Below are positions 8,049-15,461 of a DNA stretch of 31,522 nucleotides, one piece after another. The translations under genes were made by a program, and so were the position numbers. The DNA is from Fervidifonticultor_A octavus_A. GTDB lineage: Bacteria; Sysuimicrobiota; Sysuimicrobiia; Sysuimicrobiales; Humicultoraceae. Position 1 is the first letter of the stretch. Every line of letters starts with the position of its first letter. The notes beneath the pieces are model-generated. The model made no database searches. It had not been told where the DNA came from and worked only from the letters and a program-made list of their open reading frames with translations. The stretch lies in NCBI GenBank assembly GCA_031459655.1, contig JAVKID010000031.1, positions 1-31,522 on the forward strand. The letters are read 5' to 3'.

Positions 8049-8312
8049 ATGGGTGCCGCCGAAGACGCGGCCGAACGGGCCAGCGGCGCCGTCGACGCCG
8101 CGCGGTCGCGCGCGGAGGCGCAGGGGAACGTGTGGGTGGACGCCTCCCAGACCCTTGCCCTGCTGTGCACCTGCGGCAAGAAACTCGATGTGAACATCCA
8201 GCACCACCCGAGGGTCCCGCAGTCCAAGCAGCCGGTCCAGAAGCGCCAGACCGGCATGATCGCCTTTCCGTCGGCCGCGAAGCCGGGACGAGGACACCGC
8301 AGTCAATCCTGA
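8049..8312 (+). CDS. small hypothetical protein (87 aa)
   Basis: I do not recognise this protein. The frame is the most coding-like in the stretch between the Pro-rich gene and the aminotransferase: about 75 of 87 codons end in G or C. It begins with an Ala/Arg/Glu-rich possible helix (MGAAEDAAERASGAVDAARS) and continues with a mixed section containing TLALLCTCGKKLDVNIQHH and a basic tail. The two cysteines in LLCTCGKK could form half of a metal site. GGGAG abuts the ATG with no spacer, so the start is doubtful. The frame is open back to a TGA at 8022. An AT-richer patch (about 7990-8030, including tcttatttactga) may hold its promoter. The opposite strand is also open, so this stays tentative. 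Confidence 0.35.
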   Translation: MGAAEDAAERASGAVDAARSRAEAQGNVWVDASQTLALLCTCGKKLDVNIQHHPRVPQSKQPVQKRQTGMIAFPSAAKPGRGHRSQS

Positions 8313-8515
8313 CGCCCCCCGCAGCCATCCCGCACGCGGTGTGCGGTGGACCCGTGTGGCCTCTGGTGCTGGGCGCACCCCTGGCCCTGCTGCAGTTCTC
8401 CTCCGATACCCGCGGCAGGGGCCGCAGGAGCCCGATGGCCCTCAGGTGGACCTCTCGCCCTGCACGTCGAAGCCCCTACCAGGGCGAAATCACCATGTGA
8501 GGACGGGGCGGACAC
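8313..8515. other. 203-base intergenic stretch before the aminotransferase
   Basis: No RNA gene, confident promoter hexamers or coding frame with good codon use were found here. The only landmark is a purine-rich segment (gaggacgggg) shortly before the aminotransferase ATG, which probably serves as a weak ribosome-binding site. Confidence 0.4.
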
Positions 8516-9820
8516 ATGGATTCTGCGGGCTTCGCGCAACGCGTCGGACGACTGGGCGACCTGCTCGCGCCCAGCCTGGCGGAGGACTGGCCCAACCTGC
8601 CGGTCGTGCGGGGCGAGGGCACCTGGCTCTACGGCCTGGACGGCCGGCGGTATCTCGACTTCGTCTCGGGCATGGCGGCCTGCAACCTCGGCCACCGGCA
8701 CCCCCGGGTCGTGGAGGCCGCGCGGGCCCAGATCGACCGGCTCATCCACGGGCCGATCGGCATGGTCGCCTACGACCCCCTGCTGCGGCTCTGCGAGGAA
8801 CTGGGCCGGATCACGCCGGGCGACCTCACCATGTTCTTCTGGGGCAACGGCGGTACCGAGGCGGTGGAGGGGGCCATCAAGCTCGCCCGGTACGTGACGC
8901 GGCGGCCGGCCATCGTGGATTTCATCGGCGGTTTCCACGGCCGGTCGCTGGGGTCGGCGTCGGTGACCACGTCCAACGCGAAGTACCGGCGGCACTACGA
9001 ACCGCTGCTGCCCTCGGTCTACCACGTCCCGTTCCCGTATTGCTTCCGCTGCCCTCACCGCACCGGGCCGGGCTGCTGCGGCGATCCCTTCGTGAGCCTG
9101 GAGCGCCTCTTCCGGCACGTGGTCTACCCCGAGGATGTCGCGGCCATGATCGTCGAGCCGATCCTCGGCGAGGGCGGCTATGTGGTGCCCCCGCCCGACT
9201 TTCTGCCGCGTCTAGGGGAGATCTGTACCCGATATGGCATCCTGTTGATCTTCGACGAGATCCAGACCGGGTTCGGGCGCACGGGTGAGATGTTCGCCGC
9301 CCAGACCTTCGGCGTGGTCCCTGATGTCCTGGTCCTTTCCAAAGCCATCGCGTCGGGTTTCCCGTTGAGCGCCGTCGCCGCCGGACCGGACCTGATGCGG
9401 CGGTGGACGGCGGGGTCGCATGGCACGACCTTCGGCGGGAACCCGGTGGCCTGCGCGGCGGCCCTGGCGACCCTGGAGGTCTTCCGGGAGGAGCGCGTGC
9501 TGGACAACGCCCGCCTCCGCAGCCAGGAGGCGATGGCCCGGTTGCAGGCCCTGGTGCAGCAGTCGCCCTACATCGGCGAGGTCCGGGGCAGGGGACTGAT
9601 GATCGGGGTGGAGTTCGTAGATCCGGCGCAGGGCCATGCGCCTGCGGGCGCCATCGCGTGCAGAGTGCTGGAAGGCTGCCTGCACCGCGGGCTGATCCTC
9701 TATCCGGCGGGATGGGCGGCGCACGTGATCCGGTTCATTCCGCCGCTCACCGTCAGCCGCCAGGAACTGGAGGAGGGTCTGGGCATCTTCTCGGACGTGG
9801 TGATGGGGCTGGGGACCTGA
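8516..9820 (+). CDS. class III PLP-dependent aminotransferase (aspartate aminotransferase family protein)
   Basis: The 434-residue enzyme has the full class III set: NGGTEAVEGAIKLAR (112-125, phosphate-binding region), the aromatic FIGGFHGRSLGS (136-147), DEIQTGFGRTG (248-257, with the Asp that holds the pyridine nitrogen) and the PLP lysine Lys276 in VLSKAIASGFPLSAV. It is soluble and probably a dimer. Members use gamma-aminobutyrate, ornithine, acetylornithine or other omega-amino acids, or are 2,2-dialkylglycine decarboxylase-like. The insert PYCFRCPHRTGPGCC (175-188) carries four cysteines, as in a subset of archaeal and thermophile homologues. It stands alone, convergent with the jelly-roll gene 43 bases downstream, so no pathway can be read from context. 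Confidence 0.92.
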   Translation: MDSAGFAQRVGRLGDLLAPSLAEDWPNLPVVRGEGTWLYGLDGRRYLDFVSGMAACNLGHRHPRVVEAARAQIDRLIHGPIGMVAYDPLLRLCEELGRITPGDLTMFFWGNGGTEAVEGAIKLARYVTRRPAIVDFIGGFHGRSLGSASVTTSNAKYRRHYEPLLPSVYHVPFPYCFRCPHRTGPGCCGDPFVSLERLFRHVVYPEDVAAMIVEPILGEGGYVVPPPDFLPRLGEICTRYGILLIFDEIQTGFGRTGEMFAAQTFGVVPDVLVLSKAIASGFPLSAVAAGPDLMRRWTAGSHGTTFGGNPVACAAALATLEVFREERVLDNARLRSQEAMARLQALVQQSPYIGEVRGRGLMIGVEFVDPAQGHAPAGAIACRVLEGCLHRGLILYPAGWAAHVIRFIPPLTVSRQELEEGLGIFSDVVMGLGT

Positions 9821-9863
9821 CCGCCAGGCGGTTCGGGGGCTGCTCGCGCCCGGCCCCGCGACC

Positions 9864-10604
9864 TCACTCGCCGGGGCCCTCGTGCACCACCACCAAGTCG
9901 TCCACGACGGTCTGCGCCAGCTGCTGTCCGCCGACGAAGGTCGCATAGACGCCAACGTGCCCGCGGCGGATGCGGCCGTCGCGGACCGGCATGCCGGGCA
10001 GCAGGACGCCGTTCCAGTACGCCCACAGGCGGTCGCCGACCGCGCGCAGCTTCATCCGGTGCCACCCGCCGGTTGACGGCAGTCCTCCCGGGATCTCCGC
10101 CGGTTGCCACTCCCGCAGGAAGTCCGGGAAGTTGTTCACGTCGCGTCCCACGTAGGCCAGCGACAGCGACGGCTCGGCGTTGAACCGGGCCGAGAACCTG
10201 TAGTAGCGGCGCTGGACGGGGTCCACCCTGATGGCGATGCCCTGCAGCGGCCCCTGGGGTGCTTCGACCACGTCCACGTACACCCACGCCTCGACGGAAT
10301 AGTCGTCCAGATCGGCCGGGCCAGCGTACGAGAGGCTGGCAAAGCCTCCCAGCGTCCTGTTGCTGACCAGGCCGGCCCAGCCGTCGCCGTCAGGTGCGTC
10401 CGGCCGGGGCACCGGCTGCAGCGGGTCGGGGCTGAACCCGGGGAAGGTCTGCCAGGCGACCTGCGTGCTCCCGGCGGCAAATCCCTCCCTGAGGATCACC
10501 CGGGTCTGCATCATGGTCCAGGGGAGGGCTGCGGCCCACGAGGGGGAGGTGGGAACGCCGGCGACAGCCAGGACCAGCAGCCCCGCCCCTACGACCCGCG
10601 GCAC
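9864..10604 (-). CDS. secreted LamG/concanavalin-like jelly-roll protein
   Basis: The start is set at the GTG at 10604 because GAGGG lies 4 bases upstream and the next residues form a signal peptide (VVGAGLLVLAVAGVPTSPSWA, then cleavage). The product has 246 residues. The mature part reads as one beta-rich domain: ILREGF near its start, YSVEAWVYVDVVEA, IAIRVDPVQRRYYRFSARF, GWHRMKLRAVGDRLWAYWNG, GHVGVYATF and VDDLVVV at the end. This pattern is typical of LamG or DUF1080-like glycan-binding/hydrolase folds; no catalytic residues can be named. It follows the ferritin-like gene by 11 bases and is probably co-transcribed with it. A sugar-binding or cell-surface role is inference. Confidence 0.7.
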   Translation of the reverse strand: MPRVVGAGLLVLAVAGVPTSPSWAAALPWTMMQTRVILREGFAAGSTQVAWQTFPGFSPDPLQPVPRPDAPDGDGWAGLVSNRTLGGFASLSYAGPADLDDYSVEAWVYVDVVEAPQGPLQGIAIRVDPVQRRYYRFSARFNAEPSLSLAYVGRDVNNFPDFLREWQPAEIPGGLPSTGGWHRMKLRAVGDRLWAYWNGVLLPGMPVRDGRIRRGHVGVYATFVGGQQLAQTVVDDLVVVHEGPGE

Positions 10605-10615
10605 CGCGCCCTCGC

Positions 10616-11104
10616 TTACCGGTGTGTGCGCGCCAGCAGGTTCTCCAGGAACTCCTCGTGCCCGACCTCGTCTTTCAGCAGCTCCGAGGCCAGCGCGTAG
10701 GTCACCGGGTCCTTCCCAAACGTCATCTTGCAGAGCCTGTGGTAGGCCGCAATCGCGCCGCGTTCGGCCTTGATCTGATCCTCCACCATGCCGTCGGCGT
10801 CGCTCCACTCGGACCGCGGAGCCGTCCACGGCGCGTTGGCCCCCGCCTCCCAGTCTCTGGGGTGCACGACGGGGTCGCCGCCCAACTCGATGATGCGTCG
10901 GGCCAGGGCCTTGGCATGCCCCAGTTCTGCCGTCGCCTCCTCGGTGAAGTGCTCGGTCAACTCCTCGCCGTGGAACCCCTCGGCGACCTGCGCGGTGATC
11001 CAGTACGAGTAGAACGCCAGCAACTCGTCCAGGTAGGCCTTCTTGAGTTCCCCGACGAGTTCATCGACGTTCAGTTCGACGATGGCGCGTCCTTGCTGTC
11101 CCAT
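10616..11104 (-). CDS. ferritin-like / Dps-like iron-storage or peroxide-protection protein
   Basis: The 162-residue four-helix protein begins at the ATG at 11104 behind a strong AGGAGGAGG site. The diiron ligand pattern is complete: Glu27 in helix 1, Glu60-x2-His63 (TAELGHAK), Glu114 (KAERGAIAAY) and Glu146-x2-His149 (KDEVGHEEFLE). This places it in the ferritin superfamily near Dps-like and bacterioferritin-like proteins. Such proteins oxidise Fe(II), often with hydrogen peroxide, and store it as mineral. The gene overlaps the end of the Fur/PerR-like regulator by 44 bases, so it is almost certainly co-regulated with it. This is a classic metal/peroxide defence pairing. Confidence 0.85.
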   Translation of the reverse strand: MGQQGRAIVELNVDELVGELKKAYLDELLAFYSYWITAQVAEGFHGEELTEHFTEEATAELGHAKALARRIIELGGDPVVHPRDWEAGANAPWTAPRSEWSDADGMVEDQIKAERGAIAAYHRLCKMTFGKDPVTYALASELLKDEVGHEEFLENLLARTHR

Positions 11105-11561
11105 GGATCCTCCTCCTGTCTTGTCTGTGAGGTGTTCGTGCGCATGCGGGGCAGAGGCCCCGCACGGTCAGATACGGCTCCACGACGAATCCGGAGCGCC
11201 CGGCCGCACGCCGGAGCAGCGCCGGGATGCCTGGATCGGTGAAGTCGTCAATCGCCCCGCACCGCACACAGACCACGTTGGCGTGCGGCGACGTGCCCGT
11301 GTCGTAGCGGGCCAGGCCGTCGGGTCCGTCGAAGGCGGCCACCAGACCGAGGGATGTGAACAGGTGCAGCGTTTTGTAGACAGAGGCGCGGCTGAAAGTC
11401 GGGTACCGCCGCCGGACCCGCCGGAGGAGCGCCTCGGCCGACGGGTGGTCGCGGGACGCCCGCAGGGCCTCGAAGACGGCCATCCGCTGGGCGGTCATCC
11501 GATGCCGGGCGACTCGCAGGGTCCGCCGCAGGACGTCCAGGTCAGCCTTATGAAGACTCAT
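11061..11561 (-). CDS. Fur family metalloregulator, PerR-like
   Basis: The 166-residue protein has an N-terminal winged helix (about 14-85, with FSRASVYKTLHLFTSLGLV as the recognition region) and a C-terminal dimer domain. The structural zinc cysteines are Cys98/Cys101 (CVRC) and Cys137/Cys140 (CPAC). By alignment with Bacillus PerR, His39, Asp87, His93 and Asp106 match His37, Asp85, His91 and Asp104, while Asn95 replaces His93; HxN variants occur in the family. It likely senses iron, manganese or peroxide and represses DNA as a dimer. The Arg-rich tail after CPAC reads over the ferritin ribosome-binding site and start. A promoter with a 7-1-7 inverted repeat lies directly before its ATG, suggesting autoregulation. 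Confidence 0.87.
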   Translation of the reverse strand: MSLHKADLDVLRRTLRVARHRMTAQRMAVFEALRASRDHPSAEALLRRVRRRYPTFSRASVYKTLHLFTSLGLVAAFDGPDGLARYDTGTSPHANVVCVRCGAIDDFTDPGIPALLRRAAGRSGFVVEPYLTVRGLCPACARTPHRQDRRRIHGTARTRHRRTERR

Positions 11562-11563
11562 TC

Positions 11564-11599
11564 TCTAGTGAGATTAAGTCTCAATAGGCACGCTGTCAA
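11564..11599 (-). promoter_or_regulatory. promoter of the Fur-like gene, near-leaderless
   Basis: On the minus strand a perfect -35 TTGACA (11594-11599) is followed after 17 bases by TAATCT (11571-11576) as -10. The -35 box shares bases with the TGA stop of the preceding ABC ATPase gene. Transcription would begin about 3 bases before the ATG at 11561, leaving no room for a normal ribosome-binding site, so the message is probably leaderless or nearly so. Confidence 0.65.
11569..11583. promoter_or_regulatory. 7-1-7 inverted repeat, probable Fur/PerR-type operator
   Basis: On the minus strand TGAGACT-T-AATCTCA has six of seven symmetric arm positions, the length and 7-1-7 layout of Fur/PerR boxes. 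It covers the -10 hexamer of the Fur-like gene and ends 7 bases before the start codon, so binding would block transcription. A further TCTC half lies next to it (11562-11565), overlapping a second small inverted repeat. Confidence 0.6.
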
Positions 11600-12396
11600 C
11601 CCCGTCCCGGCCGCAGGCGCTCCTGGCCCACCACCCGCAGGATCTCATCCCGGATCAGCCCGTGGATTTGCCGGCGCAGGGCGATGAACGCCGGCGTATC
11701 CATCACACCGACCTCCCGGGGCCGCGGGAGGGCCACCGCCACCTCGGCCTTGATCCGCCCGGGCCGCGCGGTCATGACGTAGACGCGGTCGGAGAGCAGG
11801 ATCGCCTCGTCGATGTCGTGGGTGACGAACAGCACCGTCTTGTGCGTCTGCTCCCAGACCCGCAGGAGTAGTTCCTGCATGATCGCACGGGTCTGCGCAT
11901 CGAGGGCGCCGAACGGTTCGTCCATCAGCAGGATCGCCGGATCGTTGGCCAGCGCCCGGGCAATGGCCACGCGCTGCTGCATGCCCCCCGAGAGTTCCTT
12001 GGGGTAGGCGGGCTCGGTGCCCTGCAGTCCGACCAGGTCGAGGTAGCGGCGGACCACCTCCCGGCGCTCCTGGGCCGGCCGGCCGCGCAGCCGCAGCCCG
12101 AACTCCACGTTGCCCTGCACCGTCAGCCACGGGAAGAGGGTGTAGGACTGGAAGACCATGCCGCGGTCGGCGCCGGGCCCTGCCACGGGGCGGCCGTCCA
12201 GGGTCACCTCGCCGGAGGTGGGTCGGATGAGGCCGGCGACGATGCGCAACAGCGTGGACTTCCCGCAGCCCGACGGCCCGACGATGGAGACGAACTCCTG
12301 CTCTCGCACCTCCAGGGTCAGGTGCTCTACGGCGGTCACCGTCCCGCCCCGGCGCCGGGTGAAGACCACGCTCAGGTCGCGGATGACGAGGGTCAT
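11596..12396 (-). CDS. ABC transporter ATP-binding protein, nitrate/sulfonate/taurine type
   Basis: The start is the ATG at 12396 (MTLVIRDLSVVF); the open frame farther upstream is permease sequence in another frame. The 266-residue ATPase shows Walker A VGPSGCGKST, the Q-loop MVFQSYTLFPW, signature LSGGMQQR, Walker B ILLMDEPFGALD and the switch His in FVTHDIDEA. The sequence is close to the SsuB/TauB/NrtD group, which drives import of sulfonates, taurine, nitrate, thiamine precursors or related anions. It is the last gene of the importer trio (binding protein, permease, ATPase), five bases after the permease stop. Its own stop is embedded in the -35 box of the Fur-like gene. Confidence 0.93.
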   Translation of the reverse strand: MTLVIRDLSVVFTRRRGGTVTAVEHLTLEVREQEFVSIVGPSGCGKSTLLRIVAGLIRPTSGEVTLDGRPVAGPGADRGMVFQSYTLFPWLTVQGNVEFGLRLRGRPAQERREVVRRYLDLVGLQGTEPAYPKELSGGMQQRVAIARALANDPAILLMDEPFGALDAQTRAIMQELLLRVWEQTHKTVLFVTHDIDEAILLSDRVYVMTARPGRIKAEVAVALPRPREVGVMDTPAFIALRRQIHGLIRDEILRVVGQERLRPGRG

Positions 12397-12401
12397 GGCA
12401 C

Positions 12402-13223
12402 TCAGACCCTCGGCGACCACGGCAGCAGGAGCCGGTGGAGCCACTTGAACGTGAAGTCGAACGCAAACCCCAGCAGCCCGATGGTGAACAGCCCGACGAA
12501 GATGCGGTCGGTGAACAGACCCCGGCCGGCGTCCAGGATCATGTAGCCCAGCCCCCGGTCGGCGGCCACCAGTTCGGCGACGATCAGGTAGGTCCACGCC
12601 CAGCCCATGGTGATGCGGAGGTTGTCCATCACGCCGGGCAGGGTGGCAGGCAGCAGGACGCGCCGGACCACGTCGCCGCGCCTGGCGCCCAGCGTGTAGG
12701 CGGAATCCAGCAGGTCCTTGGAGACGTTGGCCGAGACATCTGCGATCAGCAGGATCAACTGGAAGAACGTGCCGATGAAGATCACCGCCACCTTCTCGGC
12801 GGTGCCGATCCCGATGTAGAGGATCAGCAGCGGGATCATGGCGGAGACCGGCAGGTAGCGCACGAAGTCCACCACCGGCTCCAGCAGGGCCTCGACGAAC
12901 TTGAGGGTCCCCATCAGGATGCCCAGCGGCACCGCCAGCGCCACGGCCAGGGCCCAGCCCGTGACGATGACCGTCACGCTGGCCTGCGTGTGCACGAGCA
13001 GGCTGCCGTCGGCGAGCAGGTCGGCCGCCGCCCCGATGATGGCCGATGGCGACGGGAGGAACAGGGGAGCGACGAAGCCCCCGTAGGTCAGCACCGCCCA
13101 GACCGCCAACAGGCCTGCGGCCGACGCGGCGACCCCCGCCAGGTACGCGGCGCGGGAGATCGGCTCGTGCGGCCGCAGGATCTCGCTGAGACGCTGAATC
13201 AGGCCCCTTCGGCCCGGCCTCAC
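12402..13223 (-). CDS. ABC transporter permease, nitrate/sulfonate/taurine type
   Basis: The GTG at 13223 is chosen as start because it overlaps the TGA of the binding-protein gene (GTGA), giving 273 residues; no separate ribosome-binding site is seen, so coupling is likely. There are about six helices, from AAYLAGVAASAAGLLAVWAV to the final FVGLFTIGLLGFAFDF. The EAA loop is at DSAYTLGARRGDVVRRVLLPA, and FLPSPSAIIGA, FVRYLPVSAMIPLLILYIGIG and WTYLIVAELVAADRGLGYMI are hallmarks of the SsuC/TauC group. It forms the channel of the importer with the flanking genes. Confidence 0.93.
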   Translation of the reverse strand: MRPGRRGLIQRLSEILRPHEPISRAAYLAGVAASAAGLLAVWAVLTYGGFVAPLFLPSPSAIIGAAADLLADGSLLVHTQASVTVIVTGWALAVALAVPLGILMGTLKFVEALLEPVVDFVRYLPVSAMIPLLILYIGIGTAEKVAVIFIGTFFQLILLIADVSANVSKDLLDSAYTLGARRGDVVRRVLLPATLPGVMDNLRITMGWAWTYLIVAELVAADRGLGYMILDAGRGLFTDRIFVGLFTIGLLGFAFDFTFKWLHRLLLPWSPRV

Positions 13224-14206
13224 TTCACGAATGACCCGTCCAGGATGTCCGCCGCCTTGATGCCCTTCATGCCGGCCTTGCCGAGCCGCGTCCACAGGTC
13301 GATGGCGAACTGCGCGGTCTTGTAGCCCGCGCCCGGCGCGGCCTTTGTGCCGAAGAACTCCTTCAACGCCGCGGCGTCATAGTAGCGGATGCCGGTGAGG
13401 GTCTCGGCGAACACCTTGGGATCCTTCAGCCAGCCGCCCACGGCTTCGGCCATGATCTTGTTGGCCTCGTCGGGGTTGGCCTTCCAGAAGTCCACGGCCC
13501 GGACCCAGGCCCGCACGAGGTTCTCCATGTCCTTGGGCCGGGCCTTGATGACGTCCTTGCGGAAGACCAGGACGTCCACGATCAGGTTGGGCGTCGCCGA
13601 GGAGTCCACCAGCACCTTGCCGTGCGCCGCCTGCTTGCCCCTGGTCAGCCAGGGTTCCCAGGTGACGGCCGCATCCACCTTGCCGGCCACGAACGCGGCC
13701 CCCGCGTCGCCGGCGGTCATGTTGACCGGGGTGATGTCGCGCAGCGACATCCCGTGCTGCTGCAGCAGGAAGGCCAGGAAGAAGTGGCTCACGGAGCCCT
13801 CGCTGAACGCCACCTTCTTCCCCTTGAGGTCCCGGACGGACTGGATCTCCTTGCGCGCGACGATGCCGTCCCCGCCCTTCGAGTCGTCCATGGCCAGGAT
13901 GGCAGCCATCTGGAGGTCGGGCTTCACGCGCTGCACGACCGTGTCGATGGTGGTCATCAGCCCGTCGATGCGCTTGGCGGCCAGCGCCACGTACCGCGGT
14001 TTGGTGTCCTCCATCAGGATGAACTCCACGGAGGTCCCCAGTTCCTTGAGGAAGCCCTTCTTCTCGGCGAGGAACAGGGGCCCGTAGCCGACCCAGACGG
14101 GGTACCCGATCTTCAGCGGAATCTGGGCGGACAGCGCGGCGGGCCGGGCGAGCATCCCGGCGGCCAGCACCACCGCCACCAGCAGGGCAGTGCGGCGACC
14201 TGTCAT
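13220..14206 (-). CDS. ABC transporter substrate-binding protein, NitT/TauT (NMT1/SsuA-like)
   Basis: A perfect AAGGAGGT five bases upstream fixes the start at the ATG at 14206; the earlier ATG at 14245 is not used. The 328-residue protein has a signal peptide (RTALLVAVVLAAGMLARPAALSA) and then LKIGYPVWVGYGPLFLAEKKGF, the standard opening of NMT1/SsuA-like proteins. Other family segments are DLKGKKVAFSEGSVSHFFLAF and AGDAGAAFVAGKVDAAVTWEPW. It binds its ligand outside the membrane and feeds the next-door permease. The ligand could be a sulfonate, nitrate, a thiamine precursor or a bicarbonate-like anion; sequence alone does not decide. Confidence 0.93.
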   Translation of the reverse strand: MTGRRTALLVAVVLAAGMLARPAALSAQIPLKIGYPVWVGYGPLFLAEKKGFLKELGTSVEFILMEDTKPRYVALAAKRIDGLMTTIDTVVQRVKPDLQMAAILAMDDSKGGDGIVARKEIQSVRDLKGKKVAFSEGSVSHFFLAFLLQQHGMSLRDITPVNMTAGDAGAAFVAGKVDAAVTWEPWLTRGKQAAHGKVLVDSSATPNLIVDVLVFRKDVIKARPKDMENLVRAWVRAVDFWKANPDEANKIMAEAVGGWLKDPKVFAETLTGIRYYDAAALKEFFGTKAAPGAGYKTAQFAIDLWTRLGKAGMKGIKAADILDGSFVK

Positions 14207-14241
14207 ACGCCACCTCCTTGTCAGCGCGAGGCCGGTGTGGG

Positions 14242-15450
14242 TCACTGGACTTCTTCGGACGGTGCCGCGCGACTCCTGCCCTGCCGGCGGTCGTCGCCGA
14301 CCCCCTGCCGGTGGAGATCCCGCGCGGCGGCGTAGAGGTCTGCCAGCCGCCGGGCGACCGTGCGCACGTCGTATTGTTGGGCGGTCTGCCTGGCGCGCCG
14401 GCCCATCGCCCGGCGCGCCCGATCGTCGGCCAGCAGACGGCGGACGGCATCGGCAAACGCTGCGGGATCGTGGTCGGTCAGCAGCCCGTCCGCGCCGTGG
14501 GTCACGGTGTCGTTGAGTCCGTGGGCGGCGACGGCGACCACCGGCAGTCCGGAGGCCATCGCTTCCAGCACCGCCAGCGGCTTCACTTCGGTCACAGACG
14601 TCATCACGAACAGGTCGGCGGCCGCGTAGTAGTGGGCGACATCAGCATACGCCACCTCGCCGGTGAACACCACCCGGTCGCCCAGACCGAGAGACGCCGC
14701 CAGGCGGGCCAGCGCCGTCCGCTCCGTCCCGTGGCCGACGACCAGGAGCCGCGCCCCGGGCGGACCGACGAGCACGTCCGCAAGGGCCTGGAGCATGAAT
14801 GCGAGGTTCTTCTCCCTGGCCAGGCGGCCGCAGTAGAGGAGGACCCGTTCCTGGGATGCGATCCCGAGGCGCCGGCGGGCTGCCCCGGCGTCTGCGCCTG
14901 CGAACCGCTCGAGGTCGACGGGGTTCGGCAGGATCTCGATAGGACGCCGGATGCCGTAGGAGAGGAGCAGGTCGCGGACCGACGGGGCCGGGCAGATGAC
15001 GAGCTGACATCGCTCCGCCTGGCCGACGACCGCCCACCGGGCCGCGGCGCGGACGAGCCCCCGGGGCAGCGGGACGTAGTGCACGTAGTGCTCATACTGG
15101 GTGTGGAAGGTGTAGACGGCCGGCACCCCCAGCCGGCGCGCCAGGGTCGCCCCGAGCCAGCCGATAGGGAACGGATGCTGCGTGTGAATGACATCCAGCC
15201 CCAGCCGGGGGATGAGCGCCAGCAACCAGGGCGAGACCGGCAGGGCCAGGGGAGAGGGAACCCTGCGGGACAGGTTGATCGCGGGGAACCGGTAGATCCG
15301 GTCCTCGACATCCCGGTACCCCCGCGCGGCGGGGGCGAAGATGTGGACCTCATGGCCCAGGGCTTCCAGGCCCCGGCGCAGGAGGTCCACGCTGTGGACG
15401 ACCCCGGTGATGATCGGCTTGTAGCTGTCGACGAACACCCCGATCTTCAT
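14242..15450 (-). CDS. GT4 family glycosyltransferase
   Basis: The start is the ATG at 15450 (MKIGVFVDSYKPIITGVVHS); the frame extends upstream only as a shadow of the kinase gene. The 402-residue protein is a two-domain GT-B enzyme: N-terminal acceptor domain with FHTQYEHYVHYVPLPRG, C-terminal nucleotide-sugar domain with LLYCGRLAREKNLAFM and the EVKPLAVLEAMASGLPVVAV block that carries the Glu-x7-Glu retaining signature. The opening is like that of glucosyl- and mannosyl-transferases acting on diacylglycerol or phosphatidylinositol-like lipids at the membrane surface. Only 11 bases separate it from the upstream PfkB kinase, so the two are likely one unit, perhaps for a glycolipid or compatible solute (inference). 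Confidence 0.9.
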   Translation of the reverse strand: MKIGVFVDSYKPIITGVVHSVDLLRRGLEALGHEVHIFAPAARGYRDVEDRIYRFPAINLSRRVPSPLALPVSPWLLALIPRLGLDVIHTQHPFPIGWLGATLARRLGVPAVYTFHTQYEHYVHYVPLPRGLVRAAARWAVVGQAERCQLVICPAPSVRDLLLSYGIRRPIEILPNPVDLERFAGADAGAARRRLGIASQERVLLYCGRLAREKNLAFMLQALADVLVGPPGARLLVVGHGTERTALARLAASLGLGDRVVFTGEVAYADVAHYYAAADLFVMTSVTEVKPLAVLEAMASGLPVVAVAAHGLNDTVTHGADGLLTDHDPAAFADAVRRLLADDRARRAMGRRARQTAQQYDVRTVARRLADLYAAARDLHRQGVGDDRRQGRSRAAPSEEVQ

Positions 15451-15461
15451 GGGCCCAGGGG

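Noticed and set aside
9820..9832. ACCGCC-A-GGCGGT palindrome between the convergent aminotransferase and jelly-roll genes as a terminator
   Set aside because: The loop is too small to fold without opening the stem, and there is no T-run on either strand.
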